From Parasutterella excrementihominis YIT 11859 (GTDB lineage Bacteria > Pseudomonadota > Gammaproteobacteria > Burkholderiales > Burkholderiaceae_F), in NCBI RefSeq assembly GCF_000205025.1, contig NZ_GL883754.1, positions 23,846-87,845 on the forward strand: a stretch of DNA of 64,000 bases, read 5' to 3'. Under the pieces are notes generated by a model, which was given only the letters and a program-made list of their open reading frames with translations, had not been told where the DNA came from and did not search any database. Made by a program: the position numbers and the translations under genes. Positions 16,685-25,213 of the stretch are shown one piece after another; positions within the stretch are counted from its first letter, which is position 1; every line of letters starts with the position of its first letter.

Positions 16685-18217
16685 ATGAAGAACATTCAAT
16701 TTTCTCGCCGCAACCTTCTCGGTGCCTCCGTTGCAGCTCTTGCCTCGTCTGCCTTCGCAGCCAAGGCATCTGCCAACCCCGCTCCCGTTCCTCAGAAATG
16801 GGACGAAGAAGTTGACGTTATCGTTGTAGGTTCCGGCTTTGCTGGTTTAGCCGCAGCCTACGAAGCCGCAAAGGCGGGATCTAAAGTTATCATTCTTGAA
16901 AAAATGCCGACTCATGGCGGCAACTCCATCATCAACGGCGGAGAAATGACCGCAGTGGGCTGCCCTCAGCAAAAAGCAGCCAACATCCCGGACTCCGTCG
17001 AACAGTGGAAGGCCGATACCTTCGCAGCAGGCCTGGGCTTCAACTACCCCGAAAAAATTCAGGTCCTGGCCGATAACATGTTGAATAACTACAACTGGCT
17101 GGTTAATGAAATCGGCGTTAAATTCCGTCCGATCATTACTCAGGACGGCGGTCACAGATATCCTCGTTCCGTGATTTCCGAAGAAGGTTCCGGCGCCGGC
17201 TTTGTGAATGCCGAACTCGCAAAATGCAAAGAACTCGGCGCTCAGCTGCGTACTCGCAATTACGTTGAAAGAATTATTAGAGATCCGGAAACCGGCCGCG
17301 TGCTCGGACTTCAGGTTCGCAAAGGATACCGTTTCCCGAATCCTCAGAGCGGTACCGTCCAGCTCATCAAGGCCAACAAGGGTGTTGTTCTTTGCCATGG
17401 CGGTTTCGGCGCCGATATTGCCTATCGCCAAGTTCAGGATCCGAAACTGACTGATAAATTCGATACTACTAACCATCGCGGTGCTACAGGTGAACTTTGG
17501 AAGGAAGCAGCAAGAAACGGTGTTTTGATGATTCAAGCCGACCGCGTTCAGGTTGTTCCCTGGTGCAGCCCCTATGAAAAGAGCATGGGCAACATGTGGC
17601 AGTTCTCTCAGACATGTGCCGCTCCTTACGGCATCTGGGTTGACGTCAACACCGGAAAACGTTTCATCAATGAATTAGGCAACCGAAAAGTCCGCTCTGA
17701 TGCAATTATCGCTTTGAACAATATCGGCCACAAGTGCATTTCTTTAACGGATGTCCGCGGTGCCAAGCAGCTTGAAAAGAACCGCCCCGGAACGCTTCCC
17801 AAGCTGATGGCAACAAAGGGCCTGCTCGAATTCCCCACCCTGGAGGCTGTCGCCAAGTACTATGGCACACCCTATGATGTCCTCAAAGGAGAAGTAGATC
17901 AGTACAACGCAAACGTCCGCAACAAGATTGAAGTTGACTCTCTGGGCAAGACTTATAACGCCGACTGCACAGAGATGAAGACCGGTCCCTGGTACGCTGC
18001 AGAACTTATGCCTAAGATCCATCACTGCATGGGCGGTATCGTCACCAATCCGCAGGGTCAAGCCCTTGACGCCGGCGATCTGAAGCCGATTCCCGGGCTT
18101 TACGCTGCCGGTGAAGCTTGCGGCGGTGTTCACGGCGACTGCCGTTTAGGCTGCAACGCTATTCTTGACTGCTTGGTTAACGGCCGCATTGCCGGTCAGT
18201 CTGTCGCCAAACAGTAA
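16685..18217 (+). CDS. Secreted FAD-dependent reductase, flavocytochrome c flavin domain (2)
   Basis: 510 residues. The ATG at 16685 is chosen because GGAG lies 7-8 bases before it and it begins the Tat-type signal SRRNLLGASVAALASSAFA. The FAD motif is VVGSGFAGLAAAYEAA (Gly49-Gly54), followed by HGGNSIINGG, GKRFINE and the C-terminal LYAAGEACGGVHGDCRLG. R334 aligns with the FccA proton donor R402, and IHHCMGG and the final Arg are conserved, so the reductase chemistry seems intact; the QxHPT histidine is replaced (QVVPWCSP), pointing to a substrate other than fumarate. The next gene is a tetraheme cytochrome, giving a two-protein version of flavocytochrome c. A palindrome-rich promoter region precedes it. 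Confidence 0.85.
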   Translation: MKNIQFSRRNLLGASVAALASSAFAAKASANPAPVPQKWDEEVDVIVVGSGFAGLAAAYEAAKAGSKVIILEKMPTHGGNSIINGGEMTAVGCPQQKAANIPDSVEQWKADTFAAGLGFNYPEKIQVLADNMLNNYNWLVNEIGVKFRPIITQDGGHRYPRSVISEEGSGAGFVNAELAKCKELGAQLRTRNYVERIIRDPETGRVLGLQVRKGYRFPNPQSGTVQLIKANKGVVLCHGGFGADIAYRQVQDPKLTDKFDTTNHRGATGELWKEAARNGVLMIQADRVQVVPWCSPYEKSMGNMWQFSQTCAAPYGIWVDVNTGKRFINELGNRKVRSDAIIALNNIGHKCISLTDVRGAKQLEKNRPGTLPKLMATKGLLEFPTLEAVAKYYGTPYDVLKGEVDQYNANVRNKIEVDSLGKTYNADCTEMKTGPWYAAELMPKIHHCMGGIVTNPQGQALDAGDLKPIPGLYAAGEACGGVHGDCRLGCNAILDCLVNGRIAGQSVAKQ

Positions 18218-18274
18218 GATTTAGTAAACCCCTCATAGGCAAGCCGGAGATTCGGCTTGCCTAAGGAGCTACAA

Positions 18275-18619
18275 ATGATCAGATCCGTTCTAACTTTGAT
18301 CCTTACCTTCGGCTGTATTCTCTCACTGCCGAGCTACGCTGCCGGCAATTTCGGGGCGGACCGTCACGTTGCAAGAGGCGTCCAATGCCAGCAGTGCCAT
18401 GGTGCCAACAATGAAGTTAAAGATCCTGACAAGACTCAATGTATCGTCTGCCATGATCCGAACGCAGTTGCTGCAAAAACAGCCAATGTTAAACCACAAA
18501 ATCCGCATGTTTCACCTCACTATGGTAAAGACCTGGATTGCGTGTTATGCCACGTGCAGCACGGCCAAACCGAAAACTATTGTGAGCAGTGTCACAACTT
18601 CGGGTTTAAGGTTCCGTAA
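18275..18619 (+). CDS. Periplasmic small tetraheme cytochrome c
   Basis: 114 residues from the ATG at 18275, which has AAGGAG just upstream. A signal peptide ending in SYAA is followed by four CxxCH heme sites: CQQCH, CIVCH, CVLCH and CEQCH. Additional His residues (RHV, NPHVSPHYG, QHGQ) can provide the distal ligands. Length and spacing match the class of small tetraheme cytochromes and the heme domain of Shewanella flavocytochrome c. It lies 57 bp after the flavoprotein gene and before a strong terminator, so it most probably delivers electrons from the membrane quinol pool to the secreted flavoproteins. It is the only c-type cytochrome gene in the window. Confidence 0.92.
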   Translation: MIRSVLTLILTFGCILSLPSYAAGNFGADRHVARGVQCQQCHGANNEVKDPDKTQCIVCHDPNAVAAKTANVKPQNPHVSPHYGKDLDCVLCHVQHGQTENYCEQCHNFGFKVP

Positions 18620-18655
18620 CTTGTCTGTTTAATTCTCCTTGGTCAATTTTTTTAG

Positions 18656-18687
18656 GGTCGAAGATGTTTGGGTCTTCGACCTTTTTT
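18656..18687 (+). terminator. Terminator of the flavoprotein-cytochrome transcript
   Basis: GGTCGAAGA (18656-18664) and TCTTCGACC (18673-18681) form a perfect 9-bp stem with an 8-base loop followed by six T. It closes the respiratory module that begins at 12.5 kb. Confidence 0.9.
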
Positions 18688-18961
18688 ATTTTTCTGCTAG
18701 TTTTTCTTTGAATTCTTGCTAAATTACTTGAAAAGCTGACTTATTGACTCAACTTCCTATGAAATCTTTGTTGTCTTAATATAAAAATCCAATTCCTAGG
18801 AACCATGGACTTGTATGACGTCCGAGACTTTTTCTTTGTAACTTATTGCTTGTTAGACTTATTCAGGTTAGCCTTGAAGTAAAGGTGATAGATAAATCCG
18901 CGTCTTTTCCGGTGCAGCTCTACCGAAGGGTGTCGCCTCAAGGTTAGGTTAAGAGGATGGT
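18688..18961. other. AT-rich leader region before the AAA/PD-(D/E)XK gene
   Basis: After the terminator at 18687 about 270 bp contain no gene. The first 150 bp are AT-rich and could hold the promoter; the last 80 bp are richer in GC. No riboswitch, tRNA or known leader was recognised. The sequence AAGAGGA just before 18962 serves as ribosome site. Confidence 0.4.
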
Positions 18962-20554
18962 ATGGAAAGCAAAATTTTTTCCCAACTACCGTTAGGTGTG
19001 TCAGATTTTCATAAGTTAAGAGAATTGGAAAAGATTTATGTCGACAAGACTAATCTGCTCTATGAACTTATTACAACTTTTGAAAAAGTTTTTCTTGCCC
19101 GACCTAGACGTTTCGGTAAGTCACTTTTAGTCTCTACGTTCGAATCACTTTTCAAACATGGAACGCGAGATTTCAAAGGCCTAGCAATTGAGAAACTTTG
19201 GAATGATAAAACTTACAAAGTTATCCGATTAGATTTTTCCAACCTGAAGGATTTCTCAACAGAAGAAGAGTTTTCTATTCTCCTGGACGAATACTTCGCG
19301 ATCTTGATGGCTCAGAATGAAATTACAGTTTCAAAAGAGCCAAATTTCGGAGGATTCTCTTCTTTTATCTACTGGCTTGGGCTACAGCCGTCAAATTCCG
19401 TCGTAGTCCTCATTGATGAGTACGACGCTCCTTTGACAGTTTGTATGAACAATCCAGAACTTTTTGATTTCGTTAGAAAAAAACTTTCTCGCCTTTATGC
19501 CAGCTTTAAAAATTATGAGGGCGTAATTCGCTTCTTATTCTTGACGGGAATTACAAAATTTAATAAGACAAGTATTTTTTCTGAACTGAACACACTTACC
19601 GATATCTCGTTATCTCCTCGCTATGGCAGTCTTCTTGGTTATACCCACGAAGAGGTTGTGGAATATTTTAAAAATTATTTAGATCGTTCTGCAAAAGCGT
19701 TAGGTATTGAGTCTGACCAATTATTAGACAAGTTGGTTTCCCAATACGACGGCTTCTGTTTTGAAGAAACTGTCAGCAAAAAAGTTTTTGCTCCATGGTC
19801 ACTTCTTTCCTTTTTCGCAGAACCTGAAAGAGGTTTTAAGAACTACTGGTTTGAAAGCGGCGGGCGCCCATATGCTTTGCTGGAATATTTGAAGTCCCAT
19901 GCCCTTCGGCATCCCGAAGAATATGGAAAACTGAAAAGCATTGCTTTAACTGAACTTACCAGCTCTTCCGACATCAAAACTTTATCTGATGTGGCTCTCC
20001 TGACTCAAGCCGGATATTTGACATTAAAAAATATAGTTGGAACTACTGCCTACGTTGGTTATCCTAACGAGGAAGTTAAGACCTCGATGGCACAACTATA
20101 TACAGAGCGTTTGTTAGCAGGGCATACTGTTGAACAGGTTGGTGCTGACAACATAGCGCACCGACTTGCATCTGAGAATATTGAGGATATCTTCCATCTC
20201 TTAAACAAGCTTTTCGGCTCTATCGATTATCAAAAGTATCCGATAAGAGATGAAGCATCGGTTAGAGCTTTCGTTCAAGTATTCTTTTCTGGTGCCGGAT
20301 TGAACCCGATAGTCGAGCACCATAACGCGAAAGGAAGAAGTGACCTCGAGGTAAAAGTCGGTGTTCGTTACTGGGTTTTCGAATTCAAAGTTTGCAATTC
20401 CGAAAACGACGGCAAAGAGCTTCTCAAAGAAGCTATTTTGCAGTTACAAAGAAAGGAATACGGCCTTCAAGAGCTAGAAGAGCAAATACTGCGAGTTGCC
20501 TTGGTCTTTTCTTTGGAAAAAAGAAAGTTTATCGAATTCAGCCAATGCGATTAA
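18962..20554 (+). CDS. AAA-ATPase-like / PD-(D/E)XK nuclease-superfamily protein
   Basis: 530 residues. It begins with the family signature LPLGVSDFHKLRE, a YVDKT motif, then a Walker A (RPRRFGKS, residues 48-54) and Walker B (VVVLIDEYDAPL, Asp152-Asp155). The C-terminal part carries a PD-(D/E)XK-like core: EHHNAKGRSDLEV followed by YWVFEFKV. This matches the AAA-ATPase_like (PF09820) plus PDDEXK_9 (PF08011) architecture, common in gut Bacteroidetes and Sutterellaceae and often in many copies; its role is unknown. The gene is visibly more AT-rich than its neighbours and stands alone between two terminators, which suggests horizontal acquisition. Confidence 0.85.
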   Translation: MESKIFSQLPLGVSDFHKLRELEKIYVDKTNLLYELITTFEKVFLARPRRFGKSLLVSTFESLFKHGTRDFKGLAIEKLWNDKTYKVIRLDFSNLKDFSTEEEFSILLDEYFAILMAQNEITVSKEPNFGGFSSFIYWLGLQPSNSVVVLIDEYDAPLTVCMNNPELFDFVRKKLSRLYASFKNYEGVIRFLFLTGITKFNKTSIFSELNTLTDISLSPRYGSLLGYTHEEVVEYFKNYLDRSAKALGIESDQLLDKLVSQYDGFCFEETVSKKVFAPWSLLSFFAEPERGFKNYWFESGGRPYALLEYLKSHALRHPEEYGKLKSIALTELTSSSDIKTLSDVALLTQAGYLTLKNIVGTTAYVGYPNEEVKTSMAQLYTERLLAGHTVEQVGADNIAHRLASENIEDIFHLLNKLFGSIDYQKYPIRDEASVRAFVQVFFSGAGLNPIVEHHNAKGRSDLEVKVGVRYWVFEFKVCNSENDGKELLKEAILQLQRKEYGLQELEEQILRVALVFSLEKRKFIEFSQCD

Positions 20555-20560
20555 CTAAAA

Positions 20561-20588
20561 GGCCGAGAATTCTGTTCCTCGGCCTTCT
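20561..20588. terminator. Bidirectional terminator between convergent genes
   Basis: GGCCGAG (20561-20567) and CTCGGCC (20578-20584) form a 7-bp stem. TTCTCTTT follows on the plus strand and TTTTAG on the minus strand, so it can serve both the AAA/PD-(D/E)XK gene and purF. Confidence 0.8.
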
Positions 20589-20609
20589 CTTTAACTACTG
20601 CTTTTGAAA

Positions 20610-22109
20610 TCAATCATCAGAAGCGGCTTTTTTCGCTTCTGCTTTTGCTTCCAAACGCTTTTTCTCAAGCTCTGCAATGTACTGAGGCGTGATATCGCCG
20701 GTAACATAGTCTCCATCAAAGCAGGAGCAGTCAAAGCGCTTGATCTCGGGATTTAATCCGCCGACGGCTTCTTTCATTCCTTCGATCGTCTGGTACACAA
20801 GCGCATCTGCGCCGATTTCGATACGAATCTGCTCGGTAGGACGATTGTCGCCGGCAATGAGTTCTGCCGTTGTCGGCATATCAATACCGTAGACATTCGG
20901 ATAACGAACAGGAGGAGCTCCGGAAGCGATGAAGACTTTCTTCGCACCGCTCTGGCGAGCCATGCGAACAATTTCCTTAATTGTCGTTCCGCGAACGATG
21001 GAGTCATCCACCAGCAGAACATTCTTATCCTTAAACTCAATCGCCATGGCGTTCAGTTTCTGGCGAACGCTCTTCTTTCGTACAGCTTGGCCGGGCATGA
21101 TGAAGGTGCGGCCGACGTAGCGGTTCTTGATGAAGCCTTCGCGGTAAGGAAGATTCAGAGCCTTAGCTAACTGAGCTGCGGCAGGACGAGAAGAATCGGG
21201 GATTGGCATGACCACATCGATATCTTCCAAAGGAATCGATTTTTTGATTTCTTTTGCCAAGTTTTCGCCCAGTCTCAGACGAGCTTCGTAAACGGAAATG
21301 CCGTCGAGCTGAGAGTCGGGACGAGCCAAATAGACATACTCGAAAATACAGGGCGAATAGACCGGGTGTTCTGCGCACTGTTTCTTATGCAGGTCGCCGT
21401 TCTCATCAATCCAAATGGCTTCTCCCGGATGGACGTCACCCAGAATTTGGAATTCGCTGCCTTCCAGCGTCACGGATTCACTGGCGATCATATATTCGCT
21501 CTTTCCGTCTTCTCCGAGCGTTGTGCCGTAGCAAAGCGGACGAATGCCGTACGGGTCTCTGAAAGCCACAACACCGTGACCGGCGATCATGCAGACGACG
21601 GCATAAGAACCTTTCACGCGTTTATGTACACCGGAAACTGCCTTGAACAAGGCTTCTTCATCCAGCGGATGACCCTGAGTGGCGAGCGCCAGCTCATTAG
21701 CAAACACGTTCAGAAGCACTTCGGAGTCGCTGGTCGTATTGATATGACGACGGTCCAGTTCGTAAAGTTCCTGAGCCAGCTCTTCGGCGTTTGTCAGATT
21801 GCCGTTGTGAGCCAGAACAATACCGAAGGGTGCATTGACGTAAAAAGGCTGCGATTCATCCGCAGCCGTTGCATTTCCCTGAGTAGGATAACGTACTTGT
21901 CCAATACCGCAGTTACCGAGCAAGTCTCGCATATTGCGAGTTCTAAAAACGTCACGCACAAGGCCCATGCCTTTATGCATATGGAAATGACGTCCTTCAA
22001 CCGTACAGATACCGGCGGCGTCTTGACCGCGGTGCTGCAGCAGCAGGAGTGCATCGTACAGCCTCTGGTTAACGGGACCGGAAGCGTACAGCGCCACTAT
22101 TCCGCACAT
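20610..22109 (-). CDS. purF: Amidophosphoribosyltransferase
   Basis: 499 residues. It starts MCGIVALY, so removal of Met exposes Cys1, the N-terminal nucleophile of the glutaminase domain. The PRPP-binding loop VLLVDDSIVRGTT is seen near residue 365, and the late CSCFDGDYVTGD segment matches the gammaproteobacterial/betaproteobacterial PurF type. The enzyme transfers glutamine nitrogen to PRPP, the first committed step of purine synthesis. It is the last gene of the large minus-strand block and follows cvpA at 33 bp, the same pairing as in Escherichia coli. Confidence 0.98.
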   Translation of the reverse strand: MCGIVALYASGPVNQRLYDALLLLQHRGQDAAGICTVEGRHFHMHKGMGLVRDVFRTRNMRDLLGNCGIGQVRYPTQGNATAADESQPFYVNAPFGIVLAHNGNLTNAEELAQELYELDRRHINTTSDSEVLLNVFANELALATQGHPLDEEALFKAVSGVHKRVKGSYAVVCMIAGHGVVAFRDPYGIRPLCYGTTLGEDGKSEYMIASESVTLEGSEFQILGDVHPGEAIWIDENGDLHKKQCAEHPVYSPCIFEYVYLARPDSQLDGISVYEARLRLGENLAKEIKKSIPLEDIDVVMPIPDSSRPAAAQLAKALNLPYREGFIKNRYVGRTFIMPGQAVRKKSVRQKLNAMAIEFKDKNVLLVDDSIVRGTTIKEIVRMARQSGAKKVFIASGAPPVRYPNVYGIDMPTTAELIAGDNRPTEQIRIEIGADALVYQTIEGMKEAVGGLNPEIKRFDCSCFDGDYVTGDITPQYIAELEKKRLEAKAEAKKAASDD

Positions 22110-22142
22110 TTGTATTTAACTCCGAGGATTAAAGGTTAAGTT

Positions 22143-22655
22143 TTATTTACGTAATTCCATCAGACTATCGGGAATGTAAGGAGCGCACCATGTGATGCCC
22201 TTCTCAAACGCCGGCACCAGCGCAGAATCTTTCCACCAAAGCTGCTTGGAAAAGAACTCGGTCGTTCCGCCGAGAAAGACCAGCAGCCCGACAATGAGTA
22301 ATCCGCGTAGAAAACCGAACAAACACCCCAAAAGCCTATCCTCTGCTCCGATAGAAACAGAGGCGAGAATACTGCGCAGTATTTTACCGACTAAACCGGC
22401 CAGAAATACGCATCCGATCACAATCAAAACAATGGAAACAAAAGTCCTTGTCATGAGGCCCATGTGGGCCTGGAACGGAAGGATCGCTGCCAAATCGGCA
22501 GAACAATAAAGAGAAACAAAGAAAGCTGCTACCCAGCCTACCAGGGCAAAAATTTCGCGAACCATGCCGCGGGAAACCCCAAGAAGTGTGGAGAGCAGGA
22601 TGATAACAACGAAGACCCAGTCGAGCTCTCCGAGACCTAAGGAAGAAAAATCCAC
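22143..22655 (-). CDS. cvpA: CvpA family membrane protein
   Basis: 170 residues with four hydrophobic segments. The opening DWVFVVIILLSTLLGVSRGM and the later LLGCLFGFLRGLLIVGLLV are typical of CvpA (colicin V production protein), an inner-membrane protein linked to envelope stress tolerance. It lies between the SPOR-domain gene (2 bp away) and purF, as in many proteobacteria, and its coding start almost touches the upstream stop, so translation is probably coupled. Confidence 0.93.
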   Translation of the reverse strand: MDFSSLGLGELDWVFVVIILLSTLLGVSRGMVREIFALVGWVAAFFVSLYCSADLAAILPFQAHMGLMTRTFVSIVLIVIGCVFLAGLVGKILRSILASVSIGAEDRLLGCLFGFLRGLLIVGLLVFLGGTTEFFSKQLWWKDSALVPAFEKGITWCAPYIPDSLMELRK

Positions 22656-22657
22656 AC

Positions 22658-23866
22658 TTACCTCACTGACTGGACTTTACCTGTATTCAAACCTGCCAAA
22701 CCGAGCTTGGCATTAGCAGCTTCAGCTTCTTTAGCAGATTTGAAAGGACCGGCCTGCACGCGGTAAATCCTGCCGCTCTTAGCCTGGATCGGGGAAAGAT
22801 AGGCAGGCACTCCGGCCTTCTTCATCTTGTCCACAATGCCTTGAGCACGATTCTGGTTAGAAAGCGCGATCACCTGAATAAAGTACTGGCCCTTGGTAAG
22901 TTTGGGAGCGGAAGTCTCCTGAGCTTTCTTTTCTTCGGCCTGCTTCTTAGCCTCTGCCTGTTTCTTGGCTTCAGCTAACTTTTTAGCTTCGGCTGCCTTC
23001 TTCTCTTCTGCGGCCTTCTTGGCTTCTGCTGCTTTCTTAGCAGCTTCCGCAGTGTCGTTCTTGGCTTCAGGAGCCTTACCGGCGGTATTGCCGGAAGCGG
23101 AAGGCGCGACGGCAGCGGCCTGGTCTTTACCGGAATTCACAGACGGGACGGGAGGAACCTTCGGCGCTTCTTTCGGTTCTTCGCCCTCTTCCGGCGCCGG
23201 AGCCGGCGGAACGGTGATCTTGGTGACATCAACAGAATTTTCTTTCGGTATCCGAAGCGGAATCGTGACGGCAGGAGGCGGCGCTTCCTTATCAAAAAGA
23301 ATAGGAATCGCAATCGCCGCAGCCATCAGAAGCATCAGGGTACCAACAAATCTTCGGCGTGCATGAATCCATTTCTGACGGCGCAGCTCCTCTTCTTCGA
23401 GCTGCTGCTCGTCTTTTTTAGGCGCACGTTTAAACCAACTGCGCTTTTCGGGCTGCGGTGCGGCAGGCTCAGACTCAACATTAGGGGCGGCATGAGAAGC
23501 GGTTTCCAGATCGAGTTTGACTTCAGTCGGAGATTCTTTTGCGGCAGGAGCCGAGGCAAAAGGATTTTCTTCTATGTGAAGCGGCATCTCCTGCGCAGGA
23601 GCCGGAGTCGGTCTGACCGTTGCAAAAGATTCCTTTTGAGAAGAGGTCACCGGAGTCTGGATCGCCGACGGATGCGTTGCGAATTCACCGTCAGATGGCT
23701 GGCGGACACGAGTCGGAGGAACAGCAGTTTGCGAAGGATGCACCGTGCCGAATTGCGGTTCGTCGGAGAACCTTATAGGGTTGGGCTCCGAAGACTGCGG
23801 GGCGCTCATCCCTGGTTCCACATGAGGCAGCGGAACTTCGGGCTCTTTCTTTTTCCAAAAAGGCAT
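22658..23866 (-). CDS. SPOR-domain protein (DedD/FtsN-like)
   Basis: 402 residues. A Pro-rich cytoplasmic part (1-165) leads to one membrane helix (FVGTLMLLMAAAIAIPILF). A long periplasmic linker follows with Pro/Glu stretches and an Ala/Lys repeat (units of AEAKK and AEEKK over about 45 residues), ending in a SPOR domain of about 70 residues (YFIQVIALSNQNRAQ to GPFKSAKEAEAANAKL). SPOR domains bind denuded peptidoglycan at the division site. Position between folC and cvpA is that of dedD in proteobacteria, though the cytoplasmic part is unusually long. Confidence 0.88.
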   Translation of the reverse strand: MPFWKKKEPEVPLPHVEPGMSAPQSSEPNPIRFSDEPQFGTVHPSQTAVPPTRVRQPSDGEFATHPSAIQTPVTSSQKESFATVRPTPAPAQEMPLHIEENPFASAPAAKESPTEVKLDLETASHAAPNVESEPAAPQPEKRSWFKRAPKKDEQQLEEEELRRQKWIHARRRFVGTLMLLMAAAIAIPILFDKEAPPPAVTIPLRIPKENSVDVTKITVPPAPAPEEGEEPKEAPKVPPVPSVNSGKDQAAAVAPSASGNTAGKAPEAKNDTAEAAKKAAEAKKAAEEKKAAEAKKLAEAKKQAEAKKQAEEKKAQETSAPKLTKGQYFIQVIALSNQNRAQGIVDKMKKAGVPAYLSPIQAKSGRIYRVQAGPFKSAKEAEAANAKLGLAGLNTGKVQSVR

Positions 23867-23884
23867 ACTGCTCTTCCTTTCTTT

Positions 23885-25171
23885 TTAATTTCGTCCGACT
23901 TTTTCCTTTAAATATTCAATAGCTGAAGCCACTGTTAAAAAGGAACCGAAGGTGACTATTCTATCAGTCTCGTGCGCCTCTTCGATGGCTCTCTGAAGAG
24001 CTTCCTCGACGGTCTTGAAAGTCTGAATTTTTTCCTGAGGAACGCCTGCTTCACTTAGCATAGCGCAGAGATCCTGTGCGATTCCGCCTCGCGGACCTTG
24101 CAGATCCGACAAATACCACTTGTTAAAGCTCGAAACCATGATCCGGCAGACTTGCGCGCGGTCCTTATCAGAAAGCATCCCGAAGACCGCAACCTGACGT
24201 GTTGCCTTCGGAAGCCCACTCAGCGTCTTTGCCAATTCTTTGGCCGCATGGGGATTATGTCCGACATCTAAGTAGACCTCCGGTGCATTTCTGACTTTAG
24301 AGAAGCGTCCGGTAATACGAGTATTCAATAGAGCTGATTCAAATGCTTCACGCTTAAGCGGCAGTTTTCCCTGCATGCATTGAAGGGCTTCGAAAGCTCC
24401 GGAGGCATTGTTCAGCTGATGTTCGCCGGGCATCGTCGGCAACGGCAAATTCCTGAGCTCGCCCCTTGACCCAAAGAAATTCCAGGTCTTATCGCCGTGA
24501 TTGTGCTCAAACCTGAAGGTCTTTCCGATAACCAGGAGTTCGGCACCGATTTTATCGGCGTACTGCTCAACCGTAATCGGAGGATTAGCGTCAGCGCAGA
24601 TAGCCGGCTTGCCCGAACGGTAAATGTGAGCCTTTTCCCAGCCAATAGATTCACGGGTAGTTCCGAGATAAGCCGTATGGTCAATTCCGATGCTCGTAAT
24701 GACGGAGACGGAAGGCTCAACCGTGTTGACAGCGTCAAGACGTCCGCCGAGCCCGATTTCTAACACCACGGCATCAAGATCTTTTTCCGCAAACAGAAGA
24801 AGAATGCCGAGCAGCGTGTATTCAAAGTACGACAGCGTCATCTCGCCGCGAGCGGCTTCGACCTTCTCGAACTGACGAATCAGTTCTTCGTCCTTAGCGT
24901 CTTTTCCGTTAATTCGAACTCTTTCGTTGAAGCGGATCAAGTGCGGAGAAGTATGGACACCTACGGAATAGCCGCCGGCTAACAGTGCCGATTCAATAAA
25001 AGCGCAGGTAGAGCCTTTACCGTTGGTGCCTCCGACGGTAAACACGGGGCATTTAAAGCGGATGTCCAGACGCTTGAGCATGGTTTCCATGCGGTCAAGG
25101 CCTAAATCTATTGCCTGTGCGTGCAAACCCTCAATGTGATGAAGCCACGCATCCAAAGTCTCAAATTTCAT
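23885..25171 (-). CDS. folC: Dihydrofolate/folylpolyglutamate synthase
   Basis: 428 residues. The ATP-binding loop TVGGTNGKGSTCAF, the HLIRFNERVRING segment and the LEIGLGGRLDAVN motif are diagnostic of FolC, which adds glutamate to dihydropteroate and folates in the cytoplasm. The C-terminal Mur-like domain has VYLDVGHNPHAAKEL. It follows accD across a 42-bp gap that contains a compact terminator-like hairpin, so part of its transcription may be attenuated. Confidence 0.96.
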   Translation of the reverse strand: MKFETLDAWLHHIEGLHAQAIDLGLDRMETMLKRLDIRFKCPVFTVGGTNGKGSTCAFIESALLAGGYSVGVHTSPHLIRFNERVRINGKDAKDEELIRQFEKVEAARGEMTLSYFEYTLLGILLLFAEKDLDAVVLEIGLGGRLDAVNTVEPSVSVITSIGIDHTAYLGTTRESIGWEKAHIYRSGKPAICADANPPITVEQYADKIGAELLVIGKTFRFEHNHGDKTWNFFGSRGELRNLPLPTMPGEHQLNNASGAFEALQCMQGKLPLKREAFESALLNTRITGRFSKVRNAPEVYLDVGHNPHAAKELAKTLSGLPKATRQVAVFGMLSDKDRAQVCRIMVSSFNKWYLSDLQGPRGGIAQDLCAMLSEAGVPQEKIQTFKTVEEALQRAIEEAHETDRIVTFGSFLTVASAIEYLKEKVGRN

Positions 25172-25183
25172 TGTGAATAAACT

Positions 25184-25204
25184 AAAAAGACCGCCGAAGC
25201 GGTC
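25184..25204 (-). terminator. UUCG-capped terminator/attenuator between accD and folC
   Basis: Read on the minus strand, GACCGC-TTCG-GCGGTC (25204-25189) is followed by five T. The UUCG tetraloop makes an unusually stable short stem. It sits inside a run of co-directional genes, so it likely reduces rather than ends transcription into folC. Confidence 0.75.
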
Positions 25205-25213
25205 CGGAGAATG

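Noticed and set aside
15040..18217. Calling the flavoproteins fumarate reductases
   Set aside because: The fumarate-binding QxHPT histidine is absent from both, and in the first the donor-Arg position reads Gln.
22900..23060. Ala/Lys repeat in the SPOR protein as a DNA satellite
   Set aside because: It is a coding low-complexity linker with varied codons, common in SPOR and TolA-like proteins.
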